Of a stretch of DNA of 64,000 bases, positions 16,456 to 25,280 are shown piece after piece. The position numbers and the translations under genes were made by a program. Numbering within the stretch: position 1 is the first letter of the stretch; each line of letters begins with the position of its first letter. The notes under the pieces were generated by a model, which saw only the letters and a list, made by a program, of their open reading frames with translations, did no database searches and was not told where the DNA came from. The stretch covers positions 1 to 64,000 of the forward strand of contig NZ_LZMC01000062.1 of the NCBI RefSeq assembly GCF_001668615.1, given 5' to 3'. The DNA comes from Mycobacterium sp. 1274761.0. GTDB lineage: Bacteria > Actinomycetota > Actinomycetes > Mycobacteriales > Mycobacteriaceae.

Positions 16456-18000
16456 GTGCCCGAAACGTCGTACGCGCCGTGCGGTGACCTGAGCCTGGCG
16501 TATCAGGTATTCGGCGACGGGCCCATCGAGCTGGTCTGGGCAGGCTCCTTCGCCAGCCATGTCGAGCTGTATTGGTCGATGCCCGAATTCGGCTCGCTGA
16601 TGGAGAAGTTGAGCGCTTTTGCTCGCATTCTGCTGTTCGACAAGGCCGGCGTGGGCTTGTCGGACCCGGTGCCGGGGGTCCGCACCCTTGATGATCGCGC
16701 CGCCGAAATCGAGGCGGTCATGGATGCGGCGGGGTTCGAGCGAGCCGCGCTGCTCGGGGTGAGCGAAGGCGGACCTGCTGCCATTTTGTTTGCCGCGACG
16801 CGGCCGGAGCGGACCCGGGCGCTGATCCTCACAGGGACGACTGCTTATCACCCCGCCGTCGGCTGGGACGACATGGAGGCCGATCCGGCCGAACTCCGAG
16901 AGCGCGCTGTGAATGAGCTCGGTGAGAATTACGCGCCGTCAACCGAACAGATCGAACGGACTCAGAAGTTCGGTCGCGCAGTCGTGTCCTCATGGGGCAG
17001 TGGCGAGGCAGCCAGGTGCCTTCTGTCCTCGGTGCCGTCGACACGCCTTCTGGGTATGTTGGAGCGGATGAGTGCCAGCCCCGGAATGGCGCGGGTGGCA
17101 CTCGAGGCGACATTTCGGATCGACGTCAGGCCGATCCTGTCCTCGATCAAGGTGCCTACTCTGGTGGTCCACGCCCGCGACGACCCGGGTGTCCCGGTGC
17201 AGTTCGGGCGCTACCTCGCCGACCATATTCCGGTGGCTACGATGGTCGAGCTCGACGGCGCCGACCACGCGCCCTGGTTTACCGAGCCGGACCGGATCGC
17301 CGCGGAGATCGAAAAGCTGCTTACCGGATCCCACGCTGTGCCGGTGCAGTCGCACCGGGCGCTGCGGACCGTGCTGTTCACCGACATCGTCGCGTCGACC
17401 GAACGGGCGGCAGCAACCGGGGATGAACGGTGGCGTGCGCTGCTTCAGCGCTTTGGTGAGGTCACCGAAGAGGCCACGGGTCGCTTCGGTGGCACCGTGG
17501 TCAAGAGCACCGGCGACGGCCACCTTGTGACATTCGAGGGCCCGACCCAGGCCATCCGGTGCGCGGAGACGTTGCGCGACGACGCGGAAAAGCTCGGCAT
17601 CGCGATCCGCGTCGGCATACACACTGGCGAGTGTGAGCTGATGGTCGACGACATCGGCGGAATCGCCGTACACATCGCGGCCCGCATCCTCGGACAGGCA
17701 GATGCGAACGAGATCTTGGTATCCCGCACCGTTCGCGACCTCGTCGTCGGTTCAGGGACCGGCTTCGACGACCGCGGCGTCGTCGAACTGCGCGGTGTGC
17801 CGGGACGTTGGCAGTTATTGGCGGTCGATCGTCATGGTGCGCAAGCTGGTTCTGCCGAGGCGGAACTCACCTCAGTTGCCACCCCCGGACCTCGCAGCGG
17901 CATGCGTCGCGCCGATCGCGCCGTCGCGGTGATGGCCAGGCGGACACCATGGATACTTCGTGGCATGTCCCGAGTTGTTCCGGCAAGACCGGCGCCATGA
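16456..18000 (+). CDS. Alpha/beta-hydrolase fused to class III adenylate cyclase domain
   Basis: From GTG 16456 the product has 514 residues. The N-terminal hydrolase (about 1-290) shows the nucleophile elbow GVSEGG (S103), an acid in HARDDPG (D242/D243) and H271 (GADHAPW). The C-terminal cyclase (about 303-457) has metal ligands D310 (FTDIVAST) and D354 (STGDG), a K350/D399 pair that would fit ATP, and R410. The transition-state Asn is replaced by His406 (VHIAAR). This layout matches the mycobacterial LipJ/Rv1900c type. A Pro/Arg-rich tail follows. Esterase and cAMP roles are family inferences. The stop overlaps the next start (ATGA). Confidence 0.9.
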   Translation: MPETSYAPCGDLSLAYQVFGDGPIELVWAGSFASHVELYWSMPEFGSLMEKLSAFARILLFDKAGVGLSDPVPGVRTLDDRAAEIEAVMDAAGFERAALLGVSEGGPAAILFAATRPERTRALILTGTTAYHPAVGWDDMEADPAELRERAVNELGENYAPSTEQIERTQKFGRAVVSSWGSGEAARCLLSSVPSTRLLGMLERMSASPGMARVALEATFRIDVRPILSSIKVPTLVVHARDDPGVPVQFGRYLADHIPVATMVELDGADHAPWFTEPDRIAAEIEKLLTGSHAVPVQSHRALRTVLFTDIVASTERAAATGDERWRALLQRFGEVTEEATGRFGGTVVKSTGDGHLVTFEGPTQAIRCAETLRDDAEKLGIAIRVGIHTGECELMVDDIGGIAVHIAARILGQADANEILVSRTVRDLVVGSGTGFDDRGVVELRGVPGRWQLLAVDRHGAQAGSAEAELTSVATPGPRSGMRRADRAVAVMARRTPWILRGMSRVVPARPAP

Positions 18001-18947
18001 CGCGTAGTTCCACGCTCTCGCTGTACCTCCGCACATTCAGCGACGAGCCGACCACCGAGTGGAATTCGACGCTGCAACTGGCTCGCGCCATGGACGAGGC
18101 CGGCGTAGACCGCGTCGTCGTGTCGGATCACCTCGTATTCGGCGAGAATCTCGATGCCTACGCGGATCCGTCCATCGGCGGCACCGCCGGCGGACGTCAG
18201 CCGACGGGACCCGACGGGATCTGGCTCGAGCCGTTGATATTCCTGACCGCGGTGGCCGCCACCACGTCGCACATACGGCTAGGAACCGCTGTGCTGCTCG
18301 CCGCGCTGAGACGACCGGCCGTACTCGCCAAACAGCTGACCACTTTGGATGTGCTTTCGGGCGGACGCGTCGATCTCGGTGTCGGCGTCGGCTGGCAACG
18401 CGAAGAGTACGAGGCCGTCGGTTTGTCGTTCGAGGATCGGGGACGGCTGCTGGACCACACGTTGGAGGTCTGCCGCGCGCTGTGGACCGAACAGCGCGCC
18501 GAGTACGCCTCGCCCGAACTGACCTTCGACGGAATCCACCAAATGCCGAAACCCGTTCAACCGGGCGGAATACCGATCTGGATCAGCGGCACCGTGAACA
18601 AGCGCGTCGCTCGCCGGCTGAGCGCCTTCGGCACCCGGTGGATCCCGTGGGGGCCGGCGATCACCAACCTCGAGGAATCGATTCCAGCGATGCGTCAGGC
18701 CATCGCCGACGCGGGAGGTGACCCAAGCGGGCTGCAGGTACAGGGCACCGCGGTGCTGAAGAAGGGCGCTGACAGCGCCATCGACGTGGAAGCGTCGCTT
18801 GCTCCTGCGGCCAGACAACTCGCCGCCGGGGCCACCGACATTCGACTGGGCGGATGGCTGCCGCAGCAGCCCGAGCAGGCGGTTGAACAGCTTTCGAAGC
18901 TGGTCAACGCCTTCCGTGCCATCGCAGTCTCGGGCCCAGGGAGGTAG
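17997..18947 (+). CDS. LLM-class F420-dependent oxidoreductase
   Basis: The 316-residue protein starts at the ATG overlapping the hydrolase-cyclase stop. The luciferase-like TIM barrel is recognised by VDRVVVSDHLVFGE, LGTAVLLAALRRPAVLAKQ, LSGGRVDLGVGVGWQREEY and IPIWISGT. These actinobacterial enzymes use reduced or oxidised F420 for hydride transfer on alcohols, imines or hydroxymycolate-type lipids. A related but separate family member lies at 20889-21761. Three nt separate it from the Ddn-like gene, which also belongs to an F420-binding family. Confidence 0.92.
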   Translation: MTRSSTLSLYLRTFSDEPTTEWNSTLQLARAMDEAGVDRVVVSDHLVFGENLDAYADPSIGGTAGGRQPTGPDGIWLEPLIFLTAVAATTSHIRLGTAVLLAALRRPAVLAKQLTTLDVLSGGRVDLGVGVGWQREEYEAVGLSFEDRGRLLDHTLEVCRALWTEQRAEYASPELTFDGIHQMPKPVQPGGIPIWISGTVNKRVARRLSAFGTRWIPWGPAITNLEESIPAMRQAIADAGGDPSGLQVQGTAVLKKGADSAIDVEASLAPAARQLAAGATDIRLGGWLPQQPEQAVEQLSKLVNAFRAIAVSGPGR

Positions 18948-18950
18948 TCG

Positions 18951-19331
18951 ATGCGGGTTCCTCGCGCGGTAGCGCGCTTCAATCGTCGGATCACCAATCC
19001 GCTCGCGGTGGCATTCGGCGGATGGGCGCCGACGGTTGGCTATGTCGAGCATGTCGGGCGTAAGTCGGGGAAGCGGTATCGCACGCCGTTAAACATCTTC
19101 GACACCGACGACGGGTACGTGATCCTGATTGGGTACGGGACCGAATCTCATTGGGTGAAGAACGTTTTGGCGCAGGGATCGGCGACGGTTCATAAGCACG
19201 GTAAGACCGTGCCGGTCACCGAGCCCCACATAGTGAGCAAGGCCGAAGCCGCGCCGCTCGTGACGTCGGCCAAGCTCCTGTACCGGCTGCACCCGTACAA
19301 CGAGGCAGCGCTGGTGGTGACCGCCGGCTAG
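18951..19331 (+). CDS. Deazaflavin (F420)-dependent nitroreductase-like (Ddn family) protein
   Basis: The 126-residue protein has the split beta-barrel Ddn-type core: EHVGRKSGKRYRTPLNIF, GYVILIGYGTESHWVKNVLA and a C-terminal YNEAALVV. Family members bind F420 and reduce quinones or nitro compounds. It is strikingly similar to the protein at 51703-52089, sharing MRVPRAVAxFNRRxTNP at the N-terminus and IVSKAEAAPL near the C-terminus. It follows an F420-dependent oxidoreductase in an apparent three-gene operon and converges on the YbaK gene, with 7 nt (a run of A) between the stops. Confidence 0.88.
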   Translation: MRVPRAVARFNRRITNPLAVAFGGWAPTVGYVEHVGRKSGKRYRTPLNIFDTDDGYVILIGYGTESHWVKNVLAQGSATVHKHGKTVPVTEPHIVSKAEAAPLVTSAKLLYRLHPYNEAALVVTAG

Positions 19332-19338
19332 AAAAAAA

Positions 19339-20064
19339 TTAGGCCTTGGTGAGGGCCAGCACCTCGGCACCAGGCAGGCCGACCAGCGCGTCCCCCGAGG
19401 CGAGCAGCTTCGAGCCCCGGATTCCGCTGCCGATGATGAGCTGCTGCTGATCCGCGACGTTCTCGTCGACCAGAATCGGCCACCCGTCGGGAAGCCCGAT
19501 CGGGGTGATGCCGCCGTATTCCATCCCGGTCAGCGACACGGCCGTATCCATGGATGCGAACGAGATCTTGCGCGCATCAACGTGTTTGCGCACAATGCCG
19601 TTGATGTCGGCGCGCGTGGTCGCCAACACCATGCATGCCACGTGCCAGACCCGGTCGGCACGCTTGGCCTCGGCGACCACGCAGTTTGCCGAGATATCCA
19701 GCCCGGCGTCGTAGTGCTCACAGAACGCCTGGGTGTCAGCGAGATCCGGGTCGATCTCGCTGACCCACAGGCCGTCCCCGCCGCATCGCTCGATGTACTG
19801 GCGGACGGGTTCACCGACCAGCTCCAACGCCTCGACGACCGGAACGAACACAAGCTTTCCCAGCTGCACTGCGTCCGTGCTACCGAATCGTTGACCGACG
19901 TACTCGAGCAGCCGGGGATCGTCGGAGGTGAACCGGTCAACCTCCTCACCGCCGTCACAGCGCAACAACGCAATAGTCACCCGATGCTTGGTGCGCGAGA
20001 CCAGCGACCAGACCGCTCCCGATTCCTCCCAGCGCTGCAGTTCCGCAACCCGATCGACGTTCAT
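19339..20064 (-). CDS. YbaK/aminoacyl-tRNA-deacylase domain protein with N-terminal extension
   Basis: The 241-residue protein ends in a YbaK/EbsC fold (about 95-241) with ANCVVAEAK, MVLATTRADINGIVRKHV and GMEYGGITPIGLP, the pattern of trans-editing proteins that clear mischarged aminoacyl-tRNAs. The first 75 residues are a separate small domain containing a TKHRVTIALLRCDGGEEVDRF segment that I do not recognise. The glycine-rich GMEYGGITPIGLP loop matches the substrate pocket of ProX-like members. It sits alone on the minus strand, divergent from DUF488. Confidence 0.82.
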   Translation of the reverse strand: MNVDRVAELQRWEESGAVWSLVSRTKHRVTIALLRCDGGEEVDRFTSDDPRLLEYVGQRFGSTDAVQLGKLVFVPVVEALELVGEPVRQYIERCGGDGLWVSEIDPDLADTQAFCEHYDAGLDISANCVVAEAKRADRVWHVACMVLATTRADINGIVRKHVDARKISFASMDTAVSLTGMEYGGITPIGLPDGWPILVDENVADQQQLIIGSGIRGSKLLASGDALVGLPGAEVLALTKA

Positions 20065-20084
20065 GCTTCTACGATTCCACTTCG

Positions 20085-20441
20085 ATGAGCCGCAACCACC
20101 CGATCACCCTCTCGCGGGTGTACGACACCAGCCACGACGATGGCGAACGCATCCTCGTTGACCGGCTGTGGCCCCGGGGTTTCCGCAAGGGCGACCCGCG
20201 CGTCGGCCGCTGGCTGCGCGACGTCGCACCGTCGACCGACCTGCGGAAGTGGTACTCGCACAAGTCAGAGCGCTTCGAGGAGTTCGCCGCCCGCTACGAA
20301 GCCGAACTGCAGACGCCCGCCGCCGCCGCGGCGCTCGACGAGTTGCGCGACGCGGTACGCGCAGGCCCGGTCACACTCGTGACCGCCACCCGCGACCTTC
20401 ACGGTAGCCACGCCGCCGTCCTCGCGAACCTGCTCACGTAG
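20085..20441 (+). CDS. DUF488 family protein
   Basis: The 118-residue protein has the DUF488 core: LSRVYDTSHDDGERILVDRLWPRGFRK, a WYSHKSERFEEFAARYEAEL helix, and a C-terminal VTLVTATRDLHGSHAAVLANLL. The function of this widespread family is not established; the conserved Arg/Asp/His residues suggest enzymatic or nucleic-acid related activity. It is followed after 9 nt by a small membrane protein gene. Confidence 0.88.
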   Translation: MSRNHPITLSRVYDTSHDDGERILVDRLWPRGFRKGDPRVGRWLRDVAPSTDLRKWYSHKSERFEEFAARYEAELQTPAAAAALDELRDAVRAGPVTLVTATRDLHGSHAAVLANLLT

Positions 20442-20450
20442 GCTGCGGCC

Positions 20451-20876
20451 GTGAGCCCTGAATCCGCCGTCGCCGTGGCGGCGGACTTCGTCTGGTTGGG
20501 CATGGTCGTCGCGATCTCGTTCCTTGAGACGCCGCTGAAATTCCGCGCCCCAGGCGTCACCCTCGCGATCGGTCTGGGCATCGGTCGCCTGGTGTTTCGT
20601 GCGCTCAACGCCTGCGAAGTCGTTCTCGCTGTCGTCATCGTGGTCGCGCTCGTCCTCGAGCCGCCGCCTGCGTTGGCGCGTATCGCTGCGGGTGTGGCGG
20701 TGCTCGCGCTGCTGATCCAAGTGCTGGCCGTCCGACCTCGGTTGACCAAACGGTCCAAGACGGTGCTGGCCGGCGGGGAGGGCCCGCGGTCGCACGCCCA
20801 CTTCGTGTACGTCGGCTTCGAGATCGTCAAGGTGGTAGCGCTGCTCGGCGCGGGGGTCGGGCTGCTGACCCCGTGA
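20451..20876 (+). CDS. Small integral membrane protein (DUF4149-like)
   Basis: The 141-residue protein, from GTG 20451, has four likely membrane segments: about 5-25 (VAADFVWLGMVVAISF), 37-50, 53-70 (CEVVLAVVIVVALVL) and 75-95, plus a C-terminal one near 120-140. The pattern WLGMVVAISFLETPLKF resembles DUF4149 membrane proteins. No catalytic motif is visible. It lies 9 nt after DUF488 and 12 nt before an F420-type oxidoreductase, so all three are probably one transcript. Confidence 0.75.
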   Translation: MSPESAVAVAADFVWLGMVVAISFLETPLKFRAPGVTLAIGLGIGRLVFRALNACEVVLAVVIVVALVLEPPPALARIAAGVAVLALLIQVLAVRPRLTKRSKTVLAGGEGPRSHAHFVYVGFEIVKVVALLGAGVGLLTP

Positions 20877-20888
20877 GACGATCGCTGC

Positions 20889-21761
20889 ATGCAGCTCGGT
20901 TTGCACGCGCTGGGTATCGGCAACGGGGCTCGACGTTCCATCATCGACGCGGTTGCGGCTGCGGCTGATAACGCCGGATTCGCCACACTGTGGTCGGGGG
21001 AGCACGTCGTGATGGTCGACGAGTCCAAGTCGCGATATCCCTACGCCGAGGACGGCCGGATCGCCGTTCCCGCGGAGGCTGATTGGATCGACCCTCTGAT
21101 CGGGTTGAGTTTCGCGGCCGCCGCCACCTCCTCGATTCGCCTTGCGACGGGAGTCTTGCTGTTGCCGGAGCACAATCCGGTGCTGGTCGCCAAACAAGCC
21201 GCGACGCTGGACATGCTGAGCGGAGGCAGGCTGACATTGGGTATCGGGGTCGGGTGGTCGCGTGAGGAGTTCGATGCGCTCGGCGTGCCCTTCGAGCGGC
21301 GAGGAGTCCGCACTGCGGAGTACGTCGAGGCGATTCGCACGTTGTGGCGCGACGATGTCGCGACATTCGATGGTGAGTTCGTCCGGTTCGACGCGGTACG
21401 GGTCAATCCGAAACCTGTACTGAGTCGCCGAGTTCCGATCGTGCTCGGTGGCAACAGCGATGCTGCGCTACGGCGGGTAGCGGCTTGGGGTGACGGTTGG
21501 TACGGCTTCAATCTGGAGAGCGTCGATGAGGTCGTCGAACGCGTGGCTTTCCTTCGTGACCTGTGTCGGGAGCGGGGTCGCGATCCGGCGAAATTGCGGC
21601 TTGCGGTGGCGCTTCGGGATCTGACGCGGCGCGATGCGGTCCACCTGGCCGCTGTGGGCGTCGATGAACTGGTGCTTGTCGAAAGCCCGCCGGAGGACGC
21701 ACGCATAGCCGCCGATTGGGTGGGCGCGCTCGCCGACCACTGGATGGCAACGCTGGGCTAG
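20889..21761 (+). CDS. LLM-class F420-dependent oxidoreductase
   Basis: The 290-residue protein is a luciferase-like barrel: FATLWSGEHVVMVDE, IRLATGVLLLPEHNPVLVAKQ, LSGGRLTLGIGVGWSREEF and RVPIVLGGNSDAALRR. Such mycobacterial enzymes use F420, and the substrate is not predictable from sequence. It shares the LSGGR-x-x-LG-x-GVGW motif with the enzyme at 17997 but differs over most of its length. Its stop is 3 nt from that of the convergent DUF190 gene. Confidence 0.9.
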   Translation: MQLGLHALGIGNGARRSIIDAVAAAADNAGFATLWSGEHVVMVDESKSRYPYAEDGRIAVPAEADWIDPLIGLSFAAAATSSIRLATGVLLLPEHNPVLVAKQAATLDMLSGGRLTLGIGVGWSREEFDALGVPFERRGVRTAEYVEAIRTLWRDDVATFDGEFVRFDAVRVNPKPVLSRRVPIVLGGNSDAALRRVAAWGDGWYGFNLESVDEVVERVAFLRDLCRERGRDPAKLRLAVALRDLTRRDAVHLAAVGVDELVLVESPPEDARIAADWVGALADHWMATLG

Positions 21762-21764
21762 CGC

Positions 21765-22817
21765 TCAGTAGTCATACTGGGCCAACCCAGTGCCACCGCG
21801 GCGGTCCTCCCCGTCGATGGACACCGAGGCCGGAACCAGCTCGCTGGTCACCAGCCCGTGCTCGCGGGTCAGCTCGTTGATGATCTCGAAGCTGGCCGCG
21901 ATGCGCTCAGGGGCGTCGACGACGATTGTCGTCACCGGCACCTGGCGGCCCAGCTGAATCCACTTGTCGCCGTGGGGTTCACGCTCACCGTCAAAACCCC
22001 AGATACCGCGTAGCACGGTGGCACCGCACGTCGTCTTCGAATGGCGCAACCGCGCGACGATGGCGCGGTGGATCGGCGCGCCGTCGTGCAGCGCCGCCTC
22101 CGAGGTATAGATCATCAGCTTCTGCCACAACGCGCGGCCGTGATCGTCGGCGGCGGGGAAGGCGTACGGGTGTGTCAGCAGCTCGCCGTCGCGTTTGCAG
22201 ACCTGCGCACGCTCGACGGTAAAGATCGGTTCCCGCAGCAGGTTTTCGAGCTGCGGCAGCACGGCTGAGACCTGCTCGCCGCTTCCGACCGCGATGATCA
22301 TCACCGGAACGCCCAGATTGCGGCCGAAGAAGCGGGCCCTCTTCCGCTCACCGCGGACCGTGCCGTCGACACCGAGAAACACTGACGCACCGTCGAATCC
22401 GGTCGTGTGCAGCAGCTCGCATACGGAGCGATAAGCAGGCCGTCCGTCTGCGCGGTCCTGGCGGCCGACGTACACGGTGAGCTTGGCCGTATCCGCTGGC
22501 CGTATCGACCCGCCCAGGTGGGCACGTTCCAGCGTGACGAGACCGCGGGGCACCATCGCCGCGACGCGGTCGCCAAGCCCGGCCATCTTCTCGGCGGTAT
22601 CCACCGCGGCCACCACAATGGGTGAGTCCTCCGACATGCTCAGCGACTGGTCGGTGTGGAGCACATGATGCGGCCCGAAGCTGGCGATGCCGCGCAACAC
22701 GACGCTGGTAGCGACGGCGTTGTGGCCGTACAAGTCGAGAATCGCGTCGGACACGAAGCGGTCGTCGCACCGAAGCCGTTCCCCGAAGTACGCGGTCAGC
22801 TTCAGGTAGTCGGTCAC
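21765..22817 (-). CDS. Triple DUF190 (PII-like) protein of the fluoride operon
   Basis: From GTG 22817, overlapping the CrcB stop by 4 nt, the product has 350 residues. It comprises three tandem DUF190 units: about 4-101 (YLKLTAYFGE to LERAHLGG), 112-206 (KLTVYVGRQDR to VERAQV) and 233-329 (KLMIYTSEAAL to SELVPA). Each has the GxxGATVxRGIxGF-type segment, variably preserved. DUF190 proteins have a PII-like ferredoxin fold and often sit beside crcB fluoride channels. PII-like proteins are trimers, so a three-repeat chain could act as a single-chain pseudotrimer (inference). An open frame continues upstream but overlaps CrcB and is not homologous. Confidence 0.88.
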   Translation of the reverse strand: MTDYLKLTAYFGERLRCDDRFVSDAILDLYGHNAVATSVVLRGIASFGPHHVLHTDQSLSMSEDSPIVVAAVDTAEKMAGLGDRVAAMVPRGLVTLERAHLGGSIRPADTAKLTVYVGRQDRADGRPAYRSVCELLHTTGFDGASVFLGVDGTVRGERKRARFFGRNLGVPVMIIAVGSGEQVSAVLPQLENLLREPIFTVERAQVCKRDGELLTHPYAFPAADDHGRALWQKLMIYTSEAALHDGAPIHRAIVARLRHSKTTCGATVLRGIWGFDGEREPHGDKWIQLGRQVPVTTIVVDAPERIAASFEIINELTREHGLVTSELVPASVSIDGEDRRGGTGLAQYDY

Positions 22818-23179
22818 AGTGATGCTCCCATCGACTGGCCCAGCCAGGCCGCGGCCACGCCCAAGACCACGCTGACGACGATGTTCGCCACCGCGGAGAC
22901 GACCTGGCGCTCTTCGCCGAGCCGCTGCGTCTCCAGCATCCACGTCGAGAAGGTCGTATACGACCCGGTGAACCCGACCCCAGCCAGCAGCGCCAGGTGC
23001 GGACTCAACGCGAGGCCCGCGAGGAAGCCCAGCAGCAGCGCGCCGCTGAGGTTGACGACCAGGGTGCCGAACGGAAATGGCCGTCCGATGCACCTCGACA
23101 CCGACCGATCGACTAGGAAGCGCGCCACCGCGCCGGCTCCGCCGAGGATTGCCACGCCCACCCATACGGCGACGGTCAT
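22814..23179 (-). CDS. crcB: CrcB/Fluc fluoride ion channel subunit
   Basis: The 121-residue, four-helix protein has the Fluc signatures [28 protein letters not shown] (the conserved NxxG pore motif), and [15 protein letters not shown] with the TTFS motif that binds Na+ and lines the fluoride path. Fluc channels expel fluoride as dual-topology dimers, or as heterodimers when two genes are adjacent. It overlaps the partner crcB by 4 nt and DUF190 by 4 nt. Confidence 0.95.
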   Translation of the reverse strand: MTVAVWVGVAILGGAGAVARFLVDRSVSRCIGRPFPFGTLVVNLSGALLLGFLAGLALSPHLALLAGVGFTGSYTTFSTWMLETQRLGEERQVVSAVANIVVSVVLGVAAAWLGQSMGASL

Positions 23180-23574
23180 CGGCGCACCCCGACCCGCCGC
23201 GTCATGGCGGTCGCGACGTGGACCGCCAATAGCCCGACGACGATGCTGGTGACGGTATAGCCGGCGGCAAGGCCGTAATGGTGGTGCTCGAGCATTCTGA
23301 TGGTCTCAACCTGCATGGTGGAAAACGTCGTCAGCCCGCCGCACAGACCAGTACCCAGCAACGGGCGGCGATAACTCGATGTCGGCAAACGCTCCAACAG
23401 CCGGGTGACAAAGTAGCCCAACAGGAATGCGCCGACGATGTTGACGATGAACGTCGGCCACGGCCAGTGACCCGGATCGGCCGCGGCTACCGCCTCGAGT
23501 CCCGCCCGCGCCAGCGTGCCCGCCGCGCCACCGGCGAAAACCGCAGCAAGCTCACGCCCGTCGAAATTGAACAT
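23176..23574 (-). CDS. crcB: CrcB/Fluc fluoride ion channel subunit
   Basis: The 132-residue, four-helix protein has [31 protein letters not shown] (NxxG motif) and [16 protein letters not shown] (TTFS). It is the first gene of the crcB-crcB-DUF190 operon and is translationally coupled (ATGA) to the second, consistent with a Fluc heterodimer in the cytoplasmic membrane. Only 71 nt lie between its start and the divergent pgm start; I see no clear fluoride riboswitch there. Confidence 0.95.
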   Translation of the reverse strand: MFNFDGRELAAVFAGGAAGTLARAGLEAVAAADPGHWPWPTFIVNIVGAFLLGYFVTRLLERLPTSSYRRPLLGTGLCGGLTTFSTMQVETIRMLEHHHYGLAAGYTVTSIVVGLLAVHVATAMTRRVGVRR

Positions 23575-23645
23575 GAGCCAAAGTAACGCCGTCCGGCGTG
23601 CAGACCGGCGTACGGCGCGGATTCGGGCGGGGCAGAATCGAGTTC

Positions 23646-25280
23646 ATGGCCGCCAACCCCCGCGCCGGTCAACCGGCGCAACCAGAAGACCTCATCGATG
23701 TGGCCCAGGTGGTCACCGCGTACTACACCGTGGAGCCGGATCCCGACAACATCGACCAACAGGTGGTGTTCGGCACGTCGGGGCACCGCGGGTCGAGCAT
23801 GGACGCGGCGTTCAACGAAGCACACATCCTTGCCACCACGCAGGCAATCGCGGAGTACCGCAAGGCACAGGGCACAACCGGTCCGTTGTTCATCGGTCGC
23901 GACACCCATGCGCTGTCGGAGCCGGCGTGGGCGTCGGCGCTGGAGGTCCTGGCCGCCAACGACGTCGTGACGATGATCGACTCGGCCGACCGCTATACAC
24001 CGACGCCCGCGGTCAGCCACGCGATCCTGTCGTTCAACCGCGGCCGTCCGGACGCCCTGGCCGACGGCATCGTGGTCACGCCGTCGCACAATCCTCCGCG
24101 CGACGGGGGATTCAAGTACAACCCGCCCAACGGCGGCCCCGCCGATACTGATGCGACGGGCGCAATTGCCAAGCGGGCCAACGAGATTCTGCGGGACGGC
24201 CTCACGGCGGTGAAGCGGCTGCCGCTGGCCCGTGCCCTGCAGACGGCGCAGCGCCACGACTACCTCAACGCCTACGTCGACGACCTGCCCAACGTGGTGG
24301 ACATTCACGCCATCAGCGCCGAGAAGATTCGCATCGGGGCCGACCCGCTCGGCGGGGCCAGCGTCGACTACTGGGGCGCGATCGGCGAGCGGCACAACCT
24401 CGAGCTGACGGTCGTGAACCCGCTCGTGGATGCCACCTGGCGGTTCATGACGCTGGACACCGACGGCAAGATCCGGATGGACTGCAGCTCGCCGAACGCA
24501 ATGGCTGGGCTGATCGCCAACCGCGAGTCGTATCAAATCGCGACCGGCAACGACGCCGACTCCGACCGGCACGGCATCGTCACCCCGGACGAAGGCCTGC
24601 TCAACCCGAACCACTACCTGGCGGTTGCGATCGACTACCTCTATGCCAATCGGCCGGAGTGGCCGGCGTCGACGGCCGTCGGCAAGACGGCGGTCAGCTC
24701 GTCGATCATCGATCGGGTGGTCGCCGGGCTCGGGCGCAAGCTCGTCGAGGTGCCGGTCGGCTTCAAGTGGTTCGTCGACGGATTGATCAGCGGCACTATC
24801 GGTTTCGGGGGTGAGGAGAGCGCGGGCGCATCGTTCCTGCGTCGCGACGGATCGACGTGGACGACCGATAAGGACGGCATCATCCTGGCGCTGCTGGCAT
24901 CCGAGATTCTCGCCGTGACTGGCTCGACCCCGTCGCAGCGGTACAACGAGCTTGCCGAAATATACGGTGCGCCAACCTATGCGCGCCTCGATGCGCCCGC
25001 GAACCGGGAGCAGAAGGCGAGGCTGGCCAAGCTGTCCCCGGAGCAGGTGACCGCGACCGAGCTGGCGGGAGAGCCGATCACCGCGAAGCTGACGACCGCG
25101 CCGGGAAACGGCGCACCCCTGGGTGGTCTGAAGGTGACGACGGAGAACGCGTGGTTCGCCGCGCGGCCGTCAGGCACCGAGGACGTGTACAAGATCTACG
25201 CCGAGTCCTTCAAGGGTCCGGAACATCTGGCCGAGGTGCAGGAAGCGGCCAAAGAGGTCGTGAATAAAGTCATTGCGTGA
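23646..25280 (+). CDS. pgm: Phosphoglucomutase (alpha-D-glucose-phosphate specific)
   Basis: The 544-residue enzyme interconverts glucose 1- and 6-phosphate, feeding glycogen, trehalose and cell-wall precursor synthesis. All four active-site loops are visible: the phosphoserine S147 in VVTPSHNPP, the Mg-binding loop D303/D305/D307 in [10 protein letters not shown], the sugar loop GGEESAG, and the phosphate-binding RPSGTED near the C-terminus. ATG 23646 is used; the frame extends upstream without homology. Its length matches bacterial Pgm. The MFS gene start overlaps its stop (GTGA). Confidence 0.96.
   Translation: MAANPRAGQPAQPEDLIDVAQVVTAYYTVEPDPDNIDQQVVFGTSGHRGSSMDAAFNEAHILATTQAIAEYRKAQGTTGPLFIGRDTHALSEPAWASALEVLAANDVVTMIDSADRYTPTPAVSHAILSFNRGRPDALADGIVVTPSHNPPRDGGFKYNPPNGGPADTDATGAIAKRANEILRDGLTAVKRLPLARALQTAQRHDYLNAYVDDLPNVVDIHAISAEKIRIGADPLGGASVDYWGAIGERHNLELTVVNPLVDATWRFMTLDTDGKIRMDCSSPNAMAGLIANRESYQIATGNDADSDRHGIVTPDEGLLNPNHYLAVAIDYLYANRPEWPASTAVGKTAVSSSIIDRVVAGLGRKLVEVPVGFKWFVDGLISGTIGFGGEESAGASFLRRDGSTWTTDKDGIILALLASEILAVTGSTPSQRYNELAEIYGAPTYARLDAPANREQKARLAKLSPEQVTATELAGEPITAKLTTAPGNGAPLGGLKVTTENAWFAARPSGTEDVYKIYAESFKGPEHLAEVQEAAKEVVNKVIA

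Noticed and set aside
22818..23165. Upstream extension of the DUF190 frame (about 116 more residues)
   Set aside because: It lies wholly inside crcB in another frame and has the Arg/Gly-rich composition of a shadow frame; the GTG at 22817 is coupled to the crcB stop.
23575..23645. Possible fluoride riboswitch upstream of the crcB operon
   Set aside because: The conserved crcB-motif pseudoknot sequences could not be found in the 71-nt gap.
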